Shown here piece after piece: positions 27,776-42,700 of a stretch of 64,000 bases of DNA. The notes beneath the pieces are model-generated. The model saw nothing but the letters and a program-made list of their open reading frames with translations, did not search any database and was not told the DNA's origin. Position numbers and translations under genes: made by a program. The stretch comes from Bolinopsis microptera (Eukaryota > Ctenophora > Tentaculata > Lobata > Bolinopsidae), in the NCBI RefSeq assembly GCF_026151205.1, contig NC_087074.1, positions 372,001-436,000 on the forward strand, written 5' to 3'. Numbering within the stretch: position 1 is the stretch's first letter; every line of letters starts with the position of its first letter.

Positions 27776-30700
27776 CCAGGAACGCTAAGCTCCTTGTCAC
27801 TTCACGGCAGTGGGTCCTGCTAGACGCTACTGGTCAGCAGTTAGAGGGCATAGCAAGGACAGTCTGCAAACTACTGGAGGGCAGACACAAACCTATTTAC
27901 AGTAACGTTATGGTTTGTGACAATTTGTGTTATTTACAGTAACGTTATGGTCTGTGACAATTTGTGTTATTTACAGTAACGTTATGGTTTGTTTGATAAT
28001 GTTGTCTACTTTTTAGGAGTGAGCAATGATAAATCATATAATTTATAACCATCTTACTATATATAGGGGGGGGCCAATGGCATAAATGGAGAAAATGGAG
28101 AATTACTCATAGGTTTTTCCATTTTCTCCATAGAAATAGTCTCCATTTTATGCCATTTTATGCCATTTTATGCCATTTTATGCCATTGAAAACCTGAAAA
28201 ATTTGGAATTTCGAGAAAAATTATTTTAAAAAAAGATATTTTCGGCCAATAATGAACAGAGTATCATGAAACATGGAGAAAAGTGGTTTTCAGAAAAACT
28301 TTGAAAAATGTTGACTTAGAAAATTTTCGGTCCGAGTCATTTTCGATACGTACATCCCGTATCGAGAACTCCCGATTCCGAGCTCGTGTTGCAAAGGGGA
28401 GGCCTGCCTTCCGAGATCGCATTACCTCGAGTCCAAAATTGTGTATGGAGGGGAAAAAAATATTTTCGGCAAATAATGAACAGGGTAGCATGAAACGTGG
28501 TTTTCAGAAAAAATTTGAAAAATTTTGATCGAAAAAATATTTTCGGCTTATAATGAACAAAGTAGCATGAAACGTGGAGAAAAGTGTTTTTCAGAAAAAC
28601 TTTGAAAAATTTTGACTAAGAAAATTACCCCTCGGTACACAATTTTGGACTCGAGGCTTCCCCCTGGTAATGCGATCTCGGAAGGCAGGCCTCCCCTTTG
28701 CAACACGAGCTCGGAATCGGGAGCTCTCGATACGAGAGGTAAGTGGTTTCTAAAAACCACTTTTCTCCACGTTTTATGCTACCCTCTTCATTATTAGCCG
28801 AAAATATTTTTTTGGTTTTTCGGTTTATCGAAGTCTGCACCTACCCCTCGATATAATAGTCGATACACAAATTTGGACTCGAGGCTTCCCCCTGGTAAAG
28901 CGATCTCGGAAGGCAGGCCTCCCCTTTGCAGTGCGAGCTTGTTTCGACTTGCGAGGATGTAGGTCTCACTTCTCAGTGCCTATTACTCTCCCCTATTACG
29001 CACTCCTGCTGTAGCCTAGCCTGTAGAAATAACTTTACACTAGGCTTGAGTAATTATGAGTTTGCCTGAAGTGTGCCTCTACTAACCTAGTATAAGCATC
29101 TAGTAGCCTACTATGAGCTTTCATAAGCTTGTTACGCCCCTAGTAAGCGTAAATAAACATGTTAGGATGTCCAATTTAGGTGTTAAATGGTGTTAAAGAT
29201 GAAATTTCGAAGACAAAATTCATGGCATAAAATGGAGAAAATGGAGAATTACTCATGGGTTTTTCCATTTTCTCCATAGAAAAAGTCTCCATTTTATGCC
29301 ATTTTATGCCATTGGCCCCCCCCCCCCCTATATATACTAGTGGTTATAAACACTAAACAGATGTTAACATGGTTAAAAGGAGACTCTGTTGCAGGACGCT
29401 GGAGATCACGTGGTAGTTATAAACACTAAACAGCTAGTAGTACCAGATAAGAAGGTACTGTGGTGGTACTCCGGCTACGCGCAAGGACACAGACACGTCT
29501 ACTCCAAAGACTTCCATATATTCAGACCTACTGAGTGTCTTCGTCTACAGGTTTGATTATTGGGGTGAGAGGATGGGGAGAGGTATAGAGGGGCTGTGAT
29601 GGTTAAAGAGGGGCAGGGCGAGGTATAGAGGGGCTGTGATGGTTAAAGAGGGGCAGGGCGAGGTATAGAGGGGCTGTGATGGTTAAAGAGGGGCAGGGCG
29701 AGGTATAGAGGGGCTGTGATGGTTAAAGAGGGGCAGGGCGAGGTATAGATGGGCTGTGATAGTTAAAGAGGGGCAGGGAGAGGTAAAGAGGGGCTGTGAG
29801 GGGTAAAAAGGGGCAGGGAGAGGTATAGAGGGGCTGTGATGGTTAAAGAGGGGCAGGGCGAGGTATAGAGGGGCTGTGATGGTTAAAGAGGGGCAGGGCG
29901 AGGTATAGATGGGCTGTGATAGTTAAAGAGGGGCAGGGAGAGGTAAAGAGGGGCTGTGAGGGGTAAAAAGGGGCAGGGAGAGGTATAGAGGGGCTGTGAT
30001 GGTTAAAGAGGGGCAGGGAGAGGTATAGAGGGGCGGTGATGGTTAAAGAGAGGCAGGGAGAGGTATAGAGGGGCTGTGAGGGGTAAAGAGGGGCAGGGAG
30101 AGGTATAGAGGGGCTGTGAGGGGTAAAGAGGGGCAGGGAGAGGTATAGAGGGGCTGTGATGGTTAAAGAGGGGCAGGGAGAGGTATAGAGGGGCTGTGAT
30201 GGTTAAAAAGGGGCAGGGAGAGGTAAAGAGGGGCTGTGATAGTTAAAGAGGGGCAGGGAGAGGTATAGAGGGGCGGTGATGGTTAAAGAGAGGCAGGGAG
30301 AGGTATAGAGGGGCTGTGAGGGGTAAAGAGGGGCAGGGAGAGGTATAGAGGGGCTGTGAGGGGTAAAGAGGGGCAGGGAGAGGTATAGAGGGGCTGTGAT
30401 GGTTAAAGAGGGGCAGGGAGAGGTATAGAGGGGCTGTGATGGTTAAAAAGGGGCAGGGAGAGGTAAAGAGGGGCTGTGATAGTTAAAGAGGGGCAGGGAG
30501 AGGTAAAGAGGGGCTGTGATAGTTAAAGAGGGGCAGGGCGAGGTATAGAGGGGCTGTGATGGTTAAAGAGGGGCAGGGCGAGGTATAGAGGGGCTGTGAT
30601 GGTTAAAGAGGGGCAGGGCGAGGTATAGATGGGCTGTGATGGTTAAAAAGGGGCAGGGAGAGGTATATAGGGGCTGTGAGGGGTAAAAAGGGGCAGGGAT

Positions 30701-33700
30701 GGCCGCAGGGGGTTAGTGGTATATAGGGGCGGCCGCGGGGTAAAGACTCAAGAGGGGTGGTGAGGGGTATAGAACCTATTCTGGGTTGGGAGTGCCTCAA
30801 CGTGGCGAACTTATCAAATTGTGTTTACTTTCACGCTAATTTGTATACTTTAGTGACTATATAAATAGTTTGATGAGTGATAAGCTAAATACGTGGTCTC
30901 AGGTTGAGTTGAAGTTACCTGAGAAGCACGCTTTACAGGAGAGGCTGGCAAGGTTACATCTCTTTCCAGGACACAACTACCCCTACGCTGCCAATATTTC
31001 AAAGGTATTATACATATTATATATGTATTTATGATGTTTGTTTGGAGAAATCCAGTTTCAAGAGTGCTCTATCCGGGAGGGGAGCGTTGTACAAGAAAAA
31101 CAACGATTCTACAAACTTAAAGTTTCATGCAAACGCAATCATCATATATAACAACACTACTATATAATATATTAGTGTTGAAAGTATTAAATCTTATTTA
31201 ATACTTTCAGCACTACTATATATAGTAGTATTGTTATATATAACAAATAATGTGAGCCTGAAGATGGCGTTGACGCCTAAAATTTGCCTACATTTCTAAC
31301 TTCCTGTTTCATTTGTCCTTGTCTTTTCCAACCGGATATTATCCAACTATCAGTATTTCAATCATGAGACTAATAAACAGCGAACTACTCCGTTATTTGA
31401 TATTCCGCAATCATCAGTGTCAGAATAATTTACTATTACTAAATTAATATTTTCCTTACAAGCGCCTTCATAAATTAACTAAACTAAACTAAATCAAAAT
31501 CAAAATCAAAACAAAACGAAACGAAAAACGAGAACAAAAACAAAATAAAATAAAATAAAATATTCTTAGAAACATTTCTTGAGCATAAATTTGTTGGTGT
31601 GCCTACATTTGCTAATAAGTTTTTTCTCCTATTTAGTAGATTGTCGTCTTTAAAAAAATAATATAAAGTTTTTCAGTAAGGCAGAGATGACAATCTTTCG
31701 TACCCCCTTGTACGGATGAGCATGTTGGATTATTTTCCAAGATATTTTATATGGGGTTTGTTTATATTTCAACTCCCATATTTTCTTAGATAGCTCCGTC
31801 TGGTTTCGCAGCTTCTCGAGTTTGAAAGAGCTTGTTAGAAAGTGAAACGGGTTTTAAAAGTGTTTTCAGTTAGCCCAATATATTTGTGCTCTTTCTTTTC
31901 CTTTTCCACTGCAATAGTTGCTTCATATATCACTGCTGCTTCCAGGCATTGTCCTTTCAGTGGGCACATTTCCGGCTTTCTGCAATTGCACATTTTCGCC
32001 TTTATAGTAGGTTCTTTCTGAGCTTGGTGTCTGGTGCTCGCTAAGATGGATCCTACGTTGGGTAGGCAGCTGTAGGATAGCTTAATTGTGTTTCTGTTGA
32101 ACAGCTTGTGGAATTGGTGTCCTCTGGGGAAGTGTTTGTCTAGTAATCGGAGGAAGCTTTTGCCTATTAATGCTTTTCATACAAAGTTACAACGAATTCT
32201 TCATGTCGTGCATCCTGGGTTTGGACAGGATATGCCCGCTTAAAATAATATTTCCATCACGTTACATTACATATTCTGAAACATATATTATATTTACAAT
32301 AAATTATGCAATATCACAACATTACAATCAAAACAATAAATTTAATCGCAGAATCTCAGGTACAAATAATCGTAAATTTAACACAAAAAACAGATTAAAC
32401 AAGCAATACATGAATATACAAATTCGCATCTACTGACAACTTACTCCTTCATAAATTTTACTTTTGACAATAATTTTTTCAGACGGTAATATAATGGTTA
32501 CTAATTTATAAGTCACAAATAATAAATCAATACAAATTAATCACAAATACTAAAATGATTAATTGATATTAGGTAACTTTATAACTGAAAAACGATATAT
32601 GTCGATACAAATTACAAAATAATATTAGGTGATTGAAACATTTCAATAAATTCATCATAAATATCACTACCATATTTACCCCAAATATTTGATCTTGATT
32701 TATAAAACTTGAAAAACTTGTTGCGCAATGCAGCTAACTTAAATCCTTGCGCAACCAATTTACCTAAAAGTTCGGTAACACAATTTTTGAAACCCTTAAG
32801 TGTCGAATTAATTCTGAAATAAATATTCCGTAAGACAAATTATTTGGAACGTTTCCATCTAAAAAGGGATAAGATATAACTTTAAAATTATAATCTTTTC
32901 TTTTATCATATAATGTCACTCTAAACTTCCCTTGATAAATACTTATGTTTAAGTCTAGATAACAACTTTTACGAGCCGAAATATTAGTATTTTTTACTAT
33001 CATTTCTTTCGGATAAATAGCTTCTAATACATTCTGTTATAAGTATATTATGTATATATATATATATCCTACTTTCTCATCTTATTTTTTCACATTTAGT
33101 TATGTAACTTAAATAGCAGTAGTAGTATGGCTAACTTAAATAATTAAATAATTAGTGAGAGCAATCCCATTACCCATTTATTCCTCAACTTTTGGTCAAA
33201 TGGACATAATGGGGTTGATGCGTCCTTTACAGGTTTACAGTTTAGAGAATTTCAGAAAACAAATGTCATCATTATATATTAACCAATCGGGGTATATATT
33301 ACTGTTTTAACCATTTCAGTTTTTTGTCCGTCAAACATTTTTTTCGTAGATAAACAAGTTTAATTTAAATTTCTCATGAAAACCCCGTGTACCCAAAAGG
33401 TAATAATCCGAAAAGTAATATTTAAACCCTAAAAGTCTTTCTAGAACTTGAAAATAAAGTTCTCAACATGAGTGGTATATGAGCTGTGTTAAGAAGACGA
33501 GAGAAGAGAAGAGAAGAGAGCGCGTTTCAGCACCAGAGCCCGGAGCCTTAACTTCGTCCAACTTCTCACAGTTCTTACCATCACTATCACAGCTGTTCAG
33601 CATACCTGGGGTAGTGTGTAAACTGTAACTAACTAATAGTGGTTAGTTGACGTGTAATGCGCGTGTAACTAACTAAGAGTGGTTAGTTGACGTGTAATGC

Positions 33701-36700
33701 GTGTGTAACTAACTAACAGTGGTTAGTTGACGTGTAATGCGTGTGTAACTAACTAATAGTGGTTAGTTGACGTGTAATGCGTGTGTAACTAACTAATAGT
33801 GGTTAGTTGACGTGTAATGCGTGTGTAACTAACTAACAGTGGTTAGTTGACGTGTAATGCGTGTGTAACTAACTAATAGTGGTTAGTTGACGTGTAATAC
33901 GTGTGTAACTAACTAATAGTGGTTAGTTGACGTGTAATACGTGTGCAACTAACTAACAGTGGTTAGTTGACGTGTAATGCGTGTGTAACTAACTAATAGT
34001 GGTTAGTTGACGTGTAATGCGCGTGTAACTAACTAAGAGTGGTTAGTTGACGTGTAATGCGTGTGTTACTAACTAACAGTGGTTAGTTGACGTGTAATGC
34101 GTGTGTAACTAACTAATAGTGGTTAGTTGACGTGTAATGCGTGTGTAACTAACTAATAGTGGTTAGTTGACGTGTAATGCGTGTGTAACTAACTAACAGT
34201 GGTTAGTTGACGTGTAATGCGTGTGTAACTAACTAATAGTGGTTAGTTGACGTGTAATACGTGTGCAACTAACTAACAGTGGTTAGTTGACGTGTAATAC
34301 GTGTGTAACTAACTAATAGTGACGTGTAATGCGTGTGTAACTAACTAATAGTGGTTAGTTGACGTGTAATGCGTGTGTAACTAACTAACAGTGGTTAGTT
34401 GACGTGTAATGCGTGTGTAACTAACTAATAGTGGTTAGTTGACGTGTAATGCGTGTGTAACTAACTAATAGTGGTTAGTTGACGTGTAATGCGTGTGTAA
34501 CTAACTAACAGTGGTTAGTTGACGTGTAATGCGTGTGTAACTAACTAATAGTGGTTAGTTGACGTGTAATGCGTGTGTAACTAACTAACAGTGGTTAGTT
34601 GACGTGTAATGCGTGTGTAACTAACTAATAGTGGTTAGTTGACGTGTAATGCGTGTGTAACTAACTAACAGTGGTTAGTTGACGTGTAATGCGTGTGTAA
34701 CTAACTAATAGTGGTTAGTTGACGTGTAATGCGTGTGTAACTAACTAATAGTGGTTAGTTGACGTGTAATGCGTGTGTAACTAACTAACAGTGGTTAGTT
34801 GACGTGTAATGCGTGTGTAACTAACTAATAGTGGTTAGTTGACGTGTAATGCGTGTGTAACTAACTAACAGTGGTTAGTTGACGTGTAATGCGTGTGTAA
34901 CTAACTAACAGTGGTTAGTTGACGTGTAATGCGTGTGTAACTAACTAACAGTGGTTAGTTGACGTGTAATGCGTGTGTAACTAACTAATAGTGGTTAGTT
35001 GACGTGTAATACGTGTGTAACTAACTAATAGTGGTTAGTTGACGTGTAATACGTGTGCAACTAACTAACAGTGGTTAGTTGACGTGTAATGCGTGTGTAA
35101 CTAACTAACAGTGGTTAGTTGACGTGTAATGCGTGTGTAACTAACTAATAGTGGTTAGTTGACGTGTAATACGTGTGTAACTAACTAATAGTGGTTAGTT
35201 GACGTGTAATACGTGTGTAACTAACTAACAGTGGTTAGTTGACGTGTAATGCGTGTGTAACTAACTAATAGTGGTTAGTTGACGTGTAATGCGTGTGTAA
35301 CTAACTAACAGTGGTTAGTTGACGTGTAATGCGTGTGTAACTAACTAATAGTGGTTAGTTGACGTGTAATGCGTGTGTAACTAACTAACAGTGGTTAGTT
35401 GACGTGTAATGCGTGTGTAACTAACTAATAGTGGTTAGTTGACGTGTAATGCGTGTGTAACTAACTAATAGTGGTTAGTTGACGTGTAATGCGTGTGTAA
35501 CTAACTAATAGTGGTTAGTTGACGTGTAATGCGTGTGTAACTAACTAATAGTGGTTAGTTGACGTGTAATGCGTGTGTAACTAACTAACAGTGGTTAGTT
35601 GACGTGTAATGCGTGTGTAACTAACTAATAGTGGTTAGTTGACGTGTAATGCGTGTGTAACTAACTAACAGTGGTTAGTTGACGTGTAATGCGTGTGTAA
35701 CTAACTAATAGTGGTTAGTTGACGTGTAATGCGTGTGTAACTAACTAATAGTGGTTAGTTGACGTGTAATACGTGTGTAACTAACTAATAGTGGTTAGTT
35801 GACGTGTAATGCGTGTGTAACTAACTAACAGTGGTTAGTTGACGTGTAATGCGTGTGTAACTAACTAATAGTGGTTAGTTGACGTGTAGTGCGTGTGTAA
35901 CTAACTAACAGTGGTTAGTTGACGTGTAATGCGTGTGTAACTAACTAATAGTGGTTAGTTGACGTGTAGTGCGTGTGTAACTAACTAACAGTGGTTAGTT
36001 GACGTGTAATGCGTGTGTAACTAACTAATAGTGGTTAGTTGACGTGTAATGCGTGTGTAACTAACTAATAGTGGTTAGTTGACGTGTAATGCGTGTGTAA
36101 CTAACTAAGAGTGGTTAGTAGACGTGTAATGCGTGTGTAACTAACTAATAGTGGTTAGTTGACGTGTAATGCGTGTGTAACTAACTAACAGTGGTTAGTT
36201 GACGTGTAATGCGTGTGTAACTAACTAACAGTGGTTAGTTGACGTGTAATGCGTGTGTAACTAACTAACAGTGGTTAGTTGACGTGTAATGCGTGTGTAA
36301 CTAACTAATAGTGGTTAGTTGACGTGTAATGCGTGTGTAACTAACTAACAGTGGTTAGTTGACGTGTAATACGTGTGTAACTAACTAACAGTGGTTAGTT
36401 GACGTGTAATACGTGTGTAACTAACTAATAGTGGTTAGTTGACGTGTAATGCGTGTGTAACTAACTAATAGTGGTTAGTTGACGTGTAATACGTGTGTAA
36501 CTAACTAATAGTGGTTAGTTGACGTGTAATACGTGTGTAACTAACTAATAGTGGTTAGTTGACGTGTAATGCGTGTGTTACTAACTAAGTTTTAACTTAC
36601 AAGCCAACATATCGATCTCAGGAACAGGTTCCTTCGCCTTCTCTGCTTCTTCTTTAGCTCCCTCTACTATCATTGCTGATATTACTTTACAAGTTGCCTT

Positions 36701-39700
36701 CTCTTTTTCCAAGCAACCCTTCATTATCATAGGAGCGATCATCACAACGTCTACCACACCAACTCCTTCTTGCGTCACGGACATAGTGTAACTGAGTGGG
36801 GGGGGGGGTTAAATCAATTGTTAAACTATACCCCTACTATATTAGATATAGTGTAACTGAGTGGGGGGAGGGGCATGGTGAGGTTACCCCCCCCCCTGGC
36901 CCCCCCCCCCCCCCCCCTCCCCGGCCCCCTAATCCTACTAACTCACTCCATGGTAAGGTTACCCCCCCGGCCCCCTAATCCTACTAACTCACTTCATGGT
37001 GAGGTTACCCCCCCCGGCCCCCTAATCCTACTAAATCACTTCATGGTGAGGTTACCCCCCCCCCCCCCCCCCCCCCCGGCCCCCTAATCCTACTAAATCA
37101 CTTCATGGTGAGGTTTCCCCCCCCCCCCCGGCCCCCTAATCCTACTAACTCACTTCATGGTGAGGTTACCCCCGCCCCTAATCCTTCTAAATCACTTCAT
37201 GGTGAGGTTACCCCCCCCCCCCCCCTCCCGGCCCCCTAATCCTACTAAATCACTTCATGGTGAGGTTACCCCGGCCCCCCCGGCCCCCTAATCCTACTAA
37301 CTCACTTCATGGTGAGGTTACCCCCGCCCCTAATCCTACTAACTCACTTCATGGTGAGGTTACCCCCCTCCCCCCCCGGCCCCCTAATCCTACTTACTCA
37401 CTTCATGGTGAGGTTACCCCCCGGCCCCCTAATCCTACTTACTCACTTCATGGTGAGGTTACCCCCCGGCCCCCTAATCCTTCTAAATCACTTCATGGTG
37501 AGGTTACCCCCCCCCCCCCCCGGCCCCCTAATCCTACTAACTCACTTCATGGTGAGGTTACCCCCCGGCCCCCTAATCCTACTAACTCACTTCATGGTGA
37601 GGTTACCCCCCCCCCCCCCTCCCGGCCCCCGGCCCCCTAATCCTACTAACTCACTTCATGGTGAGGTTACCCCCCCCCCCCCCCCCCCGGCCCCCTAATC
37701 CTACTAAATCACTTCATGGTGAGGTTACCCCCCCCCCCCCCCGGCCCCCTAATCCTACTAAATCACTTCATGGTGAGGTTTCCCCCCCCCCCCCCCCCCC
37801 CCCCGGCCCCCTAATCCTACTAACTCACTTCATGGTGAGGTTACCCCCGCCCCTAATCCTTCTAAATCACTTCATGGTGAGGTTACCCAACCCCCCCCTC
37901 CCGGCCCCCTAATCCTACTAAATCACTTCATGGTGAGGTTACCCCGGCCCCCCCCGGCCCCCTAATCCTACTAACTCACTTCATGGTGAGGTTACCCCCG
38001 CCCCTAATCCTACTAACTCACTTCATGGTGAGGTTACCCCCCCCCCCCCCCCCCCCCCTCCCGGCCCCCTAATCCTACTAACTCACTTCATGGTGAGGTT
38101 ACCAGATCCGCAGACTGCGTCTGCAGTTTCACAAGTCTCATCTGTAGGAGCTGAACACAACGCTGGAATAGTGGGATCAATCAGTGGGTAATAGTGAAAT
38201 GTTAAAAATATGAAATAATGCGGTTAAATAGTGGGTAGAACGCTAAATATGTTAATTTATTCTTGTAATCAGTCTCTTATGGCCTACTCTTATGGCCTAC
38301 CGTTGTCGTCTACTTTGGCTTCCAGATCCATCATCTCCTTGCTAAATGTCATGCTGATCCCCATTACACTGGCGCTACCCTTAGCATTGTCTACATCCAT
38401 CTCTACACAGGATTGACACTTCTTATTTTCTGAGTACACAGCGCCCACCACACAACATAACACTACACACAGCAGTCTCATCCTTCACTGGGGGCTCAGT
38501 ATTAGTGGCATGATAATACACTATTCTAACTGCGTATAATAATATAAAACACTATTCTAACTGTGTATAATAATATAATACACTATTCTAACTGCGTATA
38601 ATAATATAATACACTATTCTAACTGCGTATAATAATATAATACACTAATCTAACTGCGTATAATAATATAATACACTATTCTAACTGCGTATAATAATAT
38701 AATACACTATTCTAACTGCGTATAATAATATAAAACACTATTCTAACTGCGTATAATAATATAATACACTATTCTAACTGCGTATAATAATATAATACAC
38801 TAATCTAACTGCGTATAATAATATAATACACTATTCTAACTGCGTATAATAATATAATACACTATTCTAACTGCGTATAATAATATAAAACACTATTCTA
38901 ACTGCGTATAATAATATAATACAATATTCTAACTGCGTATAATAATATAATACACTATTCTAACTGCGTATAATAATATAATACACTATTCTAACTGCGT
39001 ATAATAATATAAAACACTATTCTAACTCCGTATAATAATATAATACACTAATCTAACTGCGTATAATAATATAATACACTATTCTAACTGCGTATAATAA
39101 TATAATACACTATTCTAACTGCGTATAATAATATAAAACACTATTCTAACTGCGTATAATAATATAATACACTATTCTAACTGCGTATAATAATATAATA
39201 CACTATTCTAACTGCGTATAATAATATAATACACTATTCTAACTGCGTATAATAATATAATACACTATTCTAACTGCGTATAATAATATAATACACTATT
39301 CTAACTGCGTATAATAATATAATACACTAATCTAACTGCGTATAATACACTATTCTAACTGCGTATAATAATATAATACACTATTCTAACTGCGTATAAT
39401 AATATAATACACTATTCTAACTGCGTATAATAATATAATACACTATTCTAACTGCGTATAATAATATAAAACACTATTCTAACTCCGTATAATAATATAA
39501 TACACTAATCTAACTCCGTATAATAATATAATACACTAATCTAACTGCGTATAATACACTAATCTAACTCCGTATAATAATATAAAACACTATTCTAACT
39601 GCGTATAATAATATAAAACACTATTCTAACTGCGTATAATAATATAATACACTAATCTAACTGCGTATAATACACTAATCTAACTCCGTATAATAATATA

Positions 39701-42700
39701 AAACACTATTCTAACTGCGTATAATAATATAAAACACTATTCTAACTGCGTATAATAATATAATACACTAATCTAACTGCGTATAATACACTATTCTAAC
39801 TGCGTATAATAATATAATACACTATTCTAACTGCGTATAATACACTATTCTAACTGCGTATAATAATATAAAACACTATTCTAACTGCTTATAATAATAT
39901 AATACTATTCTAACTGCGTATAATACACTATTCTAACTGCGTATAATACACTATTCTAACTGCGTATAATAATATAATACACTATTCTAACTGCGTATAA
40001 TACACTATTCTAACTGCGTATAATAATATAATACACTATTCTAACTGCGTATAATAATATAATACACTATTCTAACTGCGTATAATAATATAATACTATT
40101 CTAACTGCGTATAATAATATAATACACTATTCTAACTGCGTATAATAATATAAAACACTATTCTAACTGCGTATAATAATATAATACACTATTCTAACTG
40201 CGTATAAAACACTATTCTAACTGCGTATAATAATATAATACACTATTCTAACTGCGTATAATAATATAATACACTATTCTAACTGCGTATAAAACACTAA
40301 TCTAACTGCGTATAATACACTATTCTAACTGCGTATAATAATATAAAACACTATTCTAACTGCGTATAATAATATAATACACTATTCTAACTGCGTATAA
40401 TAATATAATACACTATTCTAACTGCGTATAATAATATAATACACTATTCTAACTGCGTATGATAATATAATACACTATTCTAACTGCGTATAATAATATA
40501 ATACACTATTCTAACTGCGTATAATACACTATTCTAACAGCGTATAATAATATAATACACTATTCTAACTCCGTATAATAATATAAAACACTATTCTAAC
40601 TGCGTATAATAATATAAAACACTATTCTCACTGCGTATAATAATATAATACACTATTCTAACTGCGTATAATACACTATTCTAACTGCGTATCATAATAT
40701 AATACACTATTCTAACTGCGTATAATAATATAATACTATTCTAACTGCGTATAATAATATAAAACACTATTCTAACTGCGTGTAATAATATAATACACTA
40801 ATCTAACTGCGTATAATACACTAATCTAACTGCGTATAATACACTAATCTAACTGCGTATAATACACTATTCTAAATGCGTATAAAACACTATTCTAACT
40901 GCGTATAATAATATAATACACTATTCTAACTGCGTATAATAATATAATATACTATTCTAACTGCGTATAATACACTATTCTAACTGCGTATAATAATATA
41001 ATACACTATTCTAACTGCGTATAATAATATAATACACTATTCTAACTGCGTATAATACACTATTCTAACTGCGTATAATAATATAATACACTATTCTAAC
41101 TGCGTATAATAATATAATATACTATTCTAACTGCGTATAATACACTATTCTAACTGCGTATAATACACTATTCTAACTGCGTATAATAATATAATACACT
41201 ATTCTAACTGCGTATAATAATATGATATACTATTCTAACTGCGTATAATACACTATTCTAACTGCGTATAATAATATAATACACTATTCTAACTGCGTAT
41301 AATAATATAATACACTATTCTAACTGCGTATAATAATATAATATACTATTCTAACTGCGTATAATACACTATTCTAACTGCGTATAATAATATAATACAC
41401 TATTCTAACTGCGTATAATAATATAATATACTATTCTAACTGCGTATAATACACTATTCTAACTGCGTATTATAATATAATACACTATTCAAACTGCGTA
41501 TAATAATATAATACACTAATCTAACTGCGTATAATAATATAAAACACTATTCTAACTGCGTATAATAATATAATACACTATTCTAACTGCGTATAATAAT
41601 ATAATATACTATTCTAACTGCGTATAATACACTATTCTAACTGCGTATAATAATATAATACACTATTCTAACTGCGTATAATAATATAATACACTATTCT
41701 AACTGCGTATAATAATATAATATACTATTCTAACTGCGTATAATACACTATTCTAACTGCGTATAATAATATAATACACTATTCTAACTGCGTATAATAA
41801 TATAATACACTATTCAAACTGCGTATAATAATATAATACACTAATCTAACTGCGTATAATAATATAAAACACTATTCTAACTGCGTATAATAATATAAAA
41901 CACTATTCTAACTGCGTATAATAATATTAAACACTATTCTAACTGCGTATAATAATATAATACACTATTCTAACTGCGTATAATAATATAATACACTATT
42001 CTAACTGCGTATAATAATATAATACACTATTCTAACTGCGTATAATAATATAATATACTATTCTAACTGCGTTTAATACACTAATCTAACAGCGTATAAT
42101 AATATAATACACTATTCTAACAGCGTATAATAATATAATACACTATTCTAACTACGTATATTAATATAAAACACTATTCTAACTGCGTATAATAATATAA
42201 TACACTATTCTAACTGCGTATGATAATATAATACACTATTCTAACTGCGTATAATAATATAAAACACTATTCTAACTGCGTATAATAATATAATACACTA
42301 TTCTAACTACGTATATTAATATAAAACACTATTCTAACTGCGTATAATAATATAATACACTATTCTAACTACGTATATTAATATAAAACACTATTCTAAC
42401 TGCGTATAATAATATAATACACTATTCTAACTGCGTATAATAATATAATACACTATTCTAACTGCGTATAATAATATAAAACACTATTCTAACTGCGTAT
42501 AATAATATAATACACTATTCTAACTGCGTATAATAATATAATACACTAATCTAACTGCGTATAATACACTAATCTAACTGCGTATAATACACTATTGTAA
42601 CTGCGTATAAAACACTAATCTAACTGCGTATAATACACTAATCTAACTGCGTATAATACACTAATCTAACTGCGTATAATACACTATTCTAACTGCGTAT

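Noticed and set aside
27718-27942. Start of MRPL13 at 27718 and extension to 27942
   Set aside because: The upstream part is array sequence in frame by chance, and the 3' part runs past the exon-1 donor into the repeated donor segment; conserved spacing supports 27754-27912.
36875-37912. Pro-rich open frames on the plus strand
   Set aside because: Produced by poly-C spacers in the donor-copy array of the minus-strand gene.
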